Assembly (NCBI GenBank): GCA_022393335.1 | Contig: JAJEKB010021113.1 | Location: 236,665 to 300,664 of the forward strand | Direction of reading: 5' to 3' | Length of the DNA: 64,000 nt | DNA from: Macrotrachela quadricornifera | Taxonomy: Eukaryota > Rotifera > Eurotatoria > Philodinida > Philodinidae | Shown here: positions 60,546-64,000 of the stretch, one piece after another | Layout of the letters: the number at the start of each line of letters is the position of its first letter | Numbering within the stretch: the first letter of the stretch is position 1 | Translations under genes and position numbers: made by a program | Notes under the pieces: generated by a model | Told to the model about the DNA's origin: nothing | Seen by the model: only the letters and a program-made list of their open reading frames with translations | The model's database searches: none

Positions 60546-60905
60546 ATGAATACTTTCTATTTACTCTCATTATTCTTCTTACCAATATTTTATGCCGAAC
60601 GTTATCAAACAGAATTAGATAACAATCAAGATATGTTTATACCAGCTTCGGTAGCTGCCAGTTATTTATGTATGTATAGAAAAAAATAATATCTAAATTT
60701 ATTCGTTGTTTTGTTGTGTATTCTAGTTGGTATTCCAATAAGACGATATCAAGATCAATTATTAAATGTACCAATTGATAGTACAGCAATGTTAACATCA
60801 ATAGATAAAAATAATCTACAAGAATCGCAACGTGTGAAACGAATCTATTGGGAGAATCTTGCATTTCATGCAGCTGATTTTAATCAAAAAGCCAAGAAGG
60901 TCTAA
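60546..60905 (+). CDS. Small secreted peptide precursor, possible neuropeptide
   Basis: Two exons (60546-60669 and 60727-60905), phase 1, total 303 nt, 100 aa. Signal peptide MNTFYLLSLFFLPIFYA with a likely cut before ERYQTE. The rest is short and polar, with no Cys: SVAASYLFGIPIRRYQDQLL, then VPIDSTAMLTSIDKNN, and near the end a dibasic site in SQRVKRIYWENLAFHAADFN, with the protein finishing QKAKKV. The leader, small size and Lys-Arg site 22 residues before the end suit a prohormone that would release IYWENLAFHAADFNQ-type peptides (inference). There is no amidation Gly before the basic end, and I cannot name the family. It could equally be a small secreted protein. Confidence 0.6.
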
Positions 60906-62717
60906 GGAAATTTTGACCTTGTTTATTTGATGTTGTCTAATATTAATAAAAATACATCTTACGAAATTTGAACTATTTCATTGAAAATATACATTATATT
61001 AAATAATTAGAAAAAAATTTTTTTTTTTATTGTATGAAAATGTATTTGTATAGGTGTTAATCAGTGAATATTAAGAGATTTTAAATTTATGCTAGAAAAA
61101 ATTCATTCATACAATTATATGTGAAATACAGTTCATTTCAAAGAATTATAGATATTGAATAAGGCAAGGGCAAAAAGTTCGCGATATTTTTTCATATCAA
61201 TAGAAATAGAAAAATTGCTGAGAACTTTTTTCAACAAATTATATACCATAAGATCCAGCGTGAATTCACTCTTTCTCAATCTATCTTTTTATAACTGTAG
61301 TTTATAAATTGTAGAACTTTTTAGGCTGTATCTTATGGTATAATTTGTTGAAAAAAGTCCTCAGAAATTTTTCTATTTCTATCGATATGAAAAATATCGC
61401 GAACTTTTTGCCCTTACCTTAGCTCTTTTGAACTTATATCGTCGAGCTATCCCAATTCATAATACTTAAACTTGAACTGCCGTAAGTCTAAGTCCGATGA
61501 ATCCAATAAGTTTTAGAATGGATAATGCATAATAAATAACTCATTTTTTTTCTATATTTGTTTTCTATGACTTGATGAAATATTCTTATCCAAGGCTACA
61601 AATATAACAGAATAGAATGATGTAAGTTCTCTATTTCCGCAGTAAAATAATTATTTCATATGCGTATATTTATTTTGAGATGAACCAAAAGTTGAATGAA
61701 AGATTTTTTACTCAAAGATCTAGATCAATTATTTAGTATATACAAGTAATATATTTTTATTTTCTTCATTAAACAAATATACCGGTTGATTACGTTATTT
61801 TTAATAGTTTTATGTATTGAAAATATTGCTTATTTTGATACAGATGAATAAAGCATCGATTACTCTATCGAACCATATAATTTACATTTCATTTACTTGG
61901 ATTCGAGTTCAAATAGATTAAAAGATCTTATAAAGCAGATCAAGAATTTATTTCATGCAGCAAATTTAACAGGATAAATATTCGTATTTTGTATTTTACT
62001 TTTGCATCATCTATTATACTTTATTTTAAAAATTTATCGTATCAGATTTACTGCGTAAAGAACTTTTTTTAACCACTTTATAAGATCTGTCTATCTTTTT
62101 GAACGAGAATCAAAGTAAATAATAATGTAATTAACCTGTATGTGTTAATTTTGCTTCGATATATTATTTTAAAAATCCCATATCTTGTAAATTTCAATAA
62201 TTTAACATTTTCTTTCAATAAAAAAAATAAATATTATAATACGATATAATTGCTTGATGTTAAATTCATATATGAATATGACATCATAAATGAATTTAAC
62301 AGCATAATGTAAAGAGAATATAATTTATTTCCTTGATAATGATCATCAAATAATTTTATTACTGATATTATAGGTCATTATAGGTGAGATGATATTGGCA
62401 AAAGTATGCAATTAAATATGATTAACATGTATAGATTCTTTAGATGGCAAAAAAAAACAAATGCAATTGTTGTACATTATAAACTGATGTTTAACAAGGT
62501 TGAAAAATATTTAACTAAAGTTTTGATTTGATTCAAAATAAATATTTCGTGTACATGATTTTGAATAACACAACTGATTATACACCTATCATTAGTTATA
62601 TTTTCGTTATTCACTGTGTCATATGTCATTTTGTGTATAATATAAAGCATCGTTAGTCATGCATTTAATGATGATTAGTTTTTGATATTAAAAAACAATT
62701 TCAAATGATTTTAGCGC
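60906..62717. other. Intergenic; holds a MITE
   Basis: No gene in 1.8 kb. A MITE lies at 61162-61419. Near 61990-62040 the text TTTTACTTTTGCATCATCTA resembles the left arm of the 51.1 kb MITE, but no partner arm was found. Confidence 0.45.
61162..61419. mobile_element. 258 bp MITE, Tc1/mariner-like ends with TA target
   Basis: Arms of ~95 bp are about 93% complementary. The left end is AGGCAAGGGCAAAAAGTTCG and the right end is its near reverse complement, finishing GCCCTTACCT. TA flanks both ends (61160-61161 and 61420-61421), the usual mariner/Tc1 target. The centre contains ACCATAAGATCCAGCGTGAA, shared in diverged form with the 51.1 kb MITE. No coding capacity. Confidence 0.85.
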
Positions 62718-63699
62718 ATGTTTAATAGATTAATTTTTATGAATAAAAATATTTCAGATTCATTTTTATGTTGGTTTTGTGAAAAAAATTTAACAGATAA
62801 TCGTTATGTAATTAAAGATGGTTTTGCTGTTTGTTTATCATGTTTTGAAGAAAAATATTCTAATCATTGTTATAAATGTAATGAAATAATTGGTATTGAA
62901 ACTGATGTGAGAATATATGAACAAAGTTTTTTCTTTTTTTGAATTATTTTATTAATCTAGGGAAGAATATTTCAAAATAAAACATGGCATAATACTTGTT
63001 TTAATTGTTCTATTTGTAATATATCTTTAATAAATAATAAATTTGCTTATAAAAATGATAAATTATATTGTCGTTCTTGTTTTATTATTGAATATGCTGA
63101 AAGATGTTATCGATGTAATCGACCATTAGAACCAAGTAGATATTTTTTTTTTATTGAAAAATATAATTTGTTTTTGATTAAATATTTTAAATTAGATGAT
63201 AAATGTATACAATATAAAAGTAACTTATATCATGAATCTTGTTTTGTATGTAATGCTTGTCAACAATCATTAATTAATGTGGATTTTCGACGTCGAGATC
63301 AATATTTTCTTTGTGTTTTATGTCACATGCGTTTTGCTGCTATTTATTGTATTAAATGTCACAAAGTATTAAATTAAATTCTTTCGCTTTCATTAAAGAT
63401 ATTATCTCAACAGAAAACAAAAAATATCTTTTTGAAATTATATAATCAAATTCTTTTTTTCTAAACATTTTGACCCCTTTTTTGTAATTTAAATTTTCGA
63501 TTATATTATGAATATAATTTTATTTATTTAATAGGCAATTATAAATGATGGTATACTTTATCATAATTATCCATTTCATAATGAATGTTTTCAATGTACA
63601 TATTGTAATATTTCATTAAGAAATCAACGATATATTGAATATAATAATGATGCTTATTGTTCTACGTGTTATTCAATATTATTTTCTAAAAACAAATAA
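62718..63699 (+). CDS. FHL-like LIM-domain protein (half + three LIMs)
   Basis: Four exons (62718-62906, 62961-63135, 63196-63365, 63535-63699), sum 699 nt, 232 aa. It begins with a half LIM (CWFCEKNLTDNRYVIKDGFA, CLSCF), as in four-and-a-half-LIM proteins. Next are LIM1 (YKCNEIIGIETDV, WHNTCFNCSICNISL, LYCRSCF), LIM2 (RCYRCNRPLE, YHESCFVCNACQQSL, FLCVLCHM) and LIM3 (IYCIKCHK, FHNECFQCTYCNISL, AYCSTCY). The Cys/His zinc ligands of each finger pair are present. The protein ends FSKNK, so it has one LIM fewer than vertebrate FHL1-3. These are scaffold proteins and co-regulators in muscle and nucleus (family knowledge). The start is uncertain: ATATTTCAG just inside the frame at about 62757 could be a real acceptor, with a different first exon upstream. 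Confidence 0.82.
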
Positions 63700-63885
63700 A
63701 TATAAAAATTAGTTATATTCTATTTTTCTTTTGTTGTTGTTATTGTTTTTATTTTTTCTTTATTCTCATAAAACCGGCAATTAGCTTCGGAAATAAAAAT
63801 TTCAAATAGTAAATATTGCAATAAGAAAAAGAAGAAATTATTTACAAAAACAAAGCACCACAATGATAATTCATTCAACTTTGAT
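63700..63885. other. Short convergent gap
   Basis: 186 bp between the FHL-like stop (plus) and the stop of the gene entering from the right (minus); it presumably holds both 3' ends. Confidence 0.4.
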
Positions 63886-64000
63886 TTATTTATTAGTTGA
63901 TAATTGAGAAGAAGAAGATAGTCTAGTCGATGAATTAATACATTGTGTTTTAATATTATCTGTTGAATAAAATAAAGAAGGTGTCGATTGACGAAGATGA
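63886..64000 (-). CDS. C-terminal end of a gene running off the window
   Basis: Open minus frame from the window edge to a TAA at 63886-63888. It reads HLRQSTPSLFYSTDN, then KTQCINSSTRLSSSSQLSTN and a final Lys. Ser/Thr-rich tail with no domain visible; its identity cannot be told. Frame choice rests on openness to the edge and typical codon use. Confidence 0.4.
   Translation of the reverse strand, partial: HLRQSTPSLFYSTDNIKTQCINSSTRLSSSSQLSTNK

Overview
The window is animal nuclear DNA, most likely from a bdelloid rotifer (Rotaria or Adineta type). This is an inference from four things. The sequence is very AT-rich with GT-AG introns mostly 45-100 bp long. It has metazoan genes with short exons: SoxB, AP-2, protein 4.1, an FHL-type LIM protein, an aquaporin and a trypsin. 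It has gene types that are expanded or acquired in bdelloids: an ADP-ribosyltransferase fused to TPRs, an F-box/LRR gene, a bacterial-type GH13 enzyme and YbaY-like secreted domains. It also carries scattered, decayed transposons, including a Penelope-type GIY-YIG fragment. No prokaryotic operons, rRNA, tRNA or CRISPR arrays were seen. Layout: 1-20 kb is gene-poor, less AT-rich and full of decayed repeats. It holds an F-box/LRR gene whose LRRs are a tandem array of identical-length exons (765-3808, minus), a 2.6 kb element with long inverted arms built of degenerate short repeats (5.2-7.8 kb), a dead DDE transposase (10.4-12.1 kb, minus) and a Cys-rich two-exon gene with a 2.6 kb intron full of ~300 bp repeats (13.8-17.0 kb). 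A broken 3' fragment of adenosylhomocysteinase (19.86-20.26 kb) marks the transition to the AT-rich, gene-dense part. From 20 to 33 kb lie a secreted protein with two YbaY-like domains (minus), a type II membrane protein with a Ser/Thr-rich repeat stalk, a pair of paralogues of which one is a full two-TM protein and the other a truncated copy, and a single-exon SoxB2-type gene (minus). From 35.8 to 40.1 kb lies a nest of mobile-element remains: a mariner deletion derivative, the GIY-YIG end of a Penelope-like element, and a 2.8 kb element with inverted arms around decayed envelope-like coding sequence. From 40 to 64 kb lie trypsin (minus), a CAP protein, GH13, an AQP8-like aquaporin with a 10-nt microexon (minus), AP-2, ART-TPR (with a hAT-type MITE in its intron), protein 4.1 (minus), a small secreted peptide precursor, an FHL-like LIM protein, and the 3' end of another gene. 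Two more MITEs sit in intergenic DNA at 51.1 and 61.2 kb. The genes look like a normal eukaryotic mix with independent promoters; nothing indicates they form one pathway. Intron phases were checked by adding exon lengths for most genes, and the sums close in frame. No spliced-leader acceptor could be proved, though several starts sit just after a pyrimidine-rich stretch and AG.
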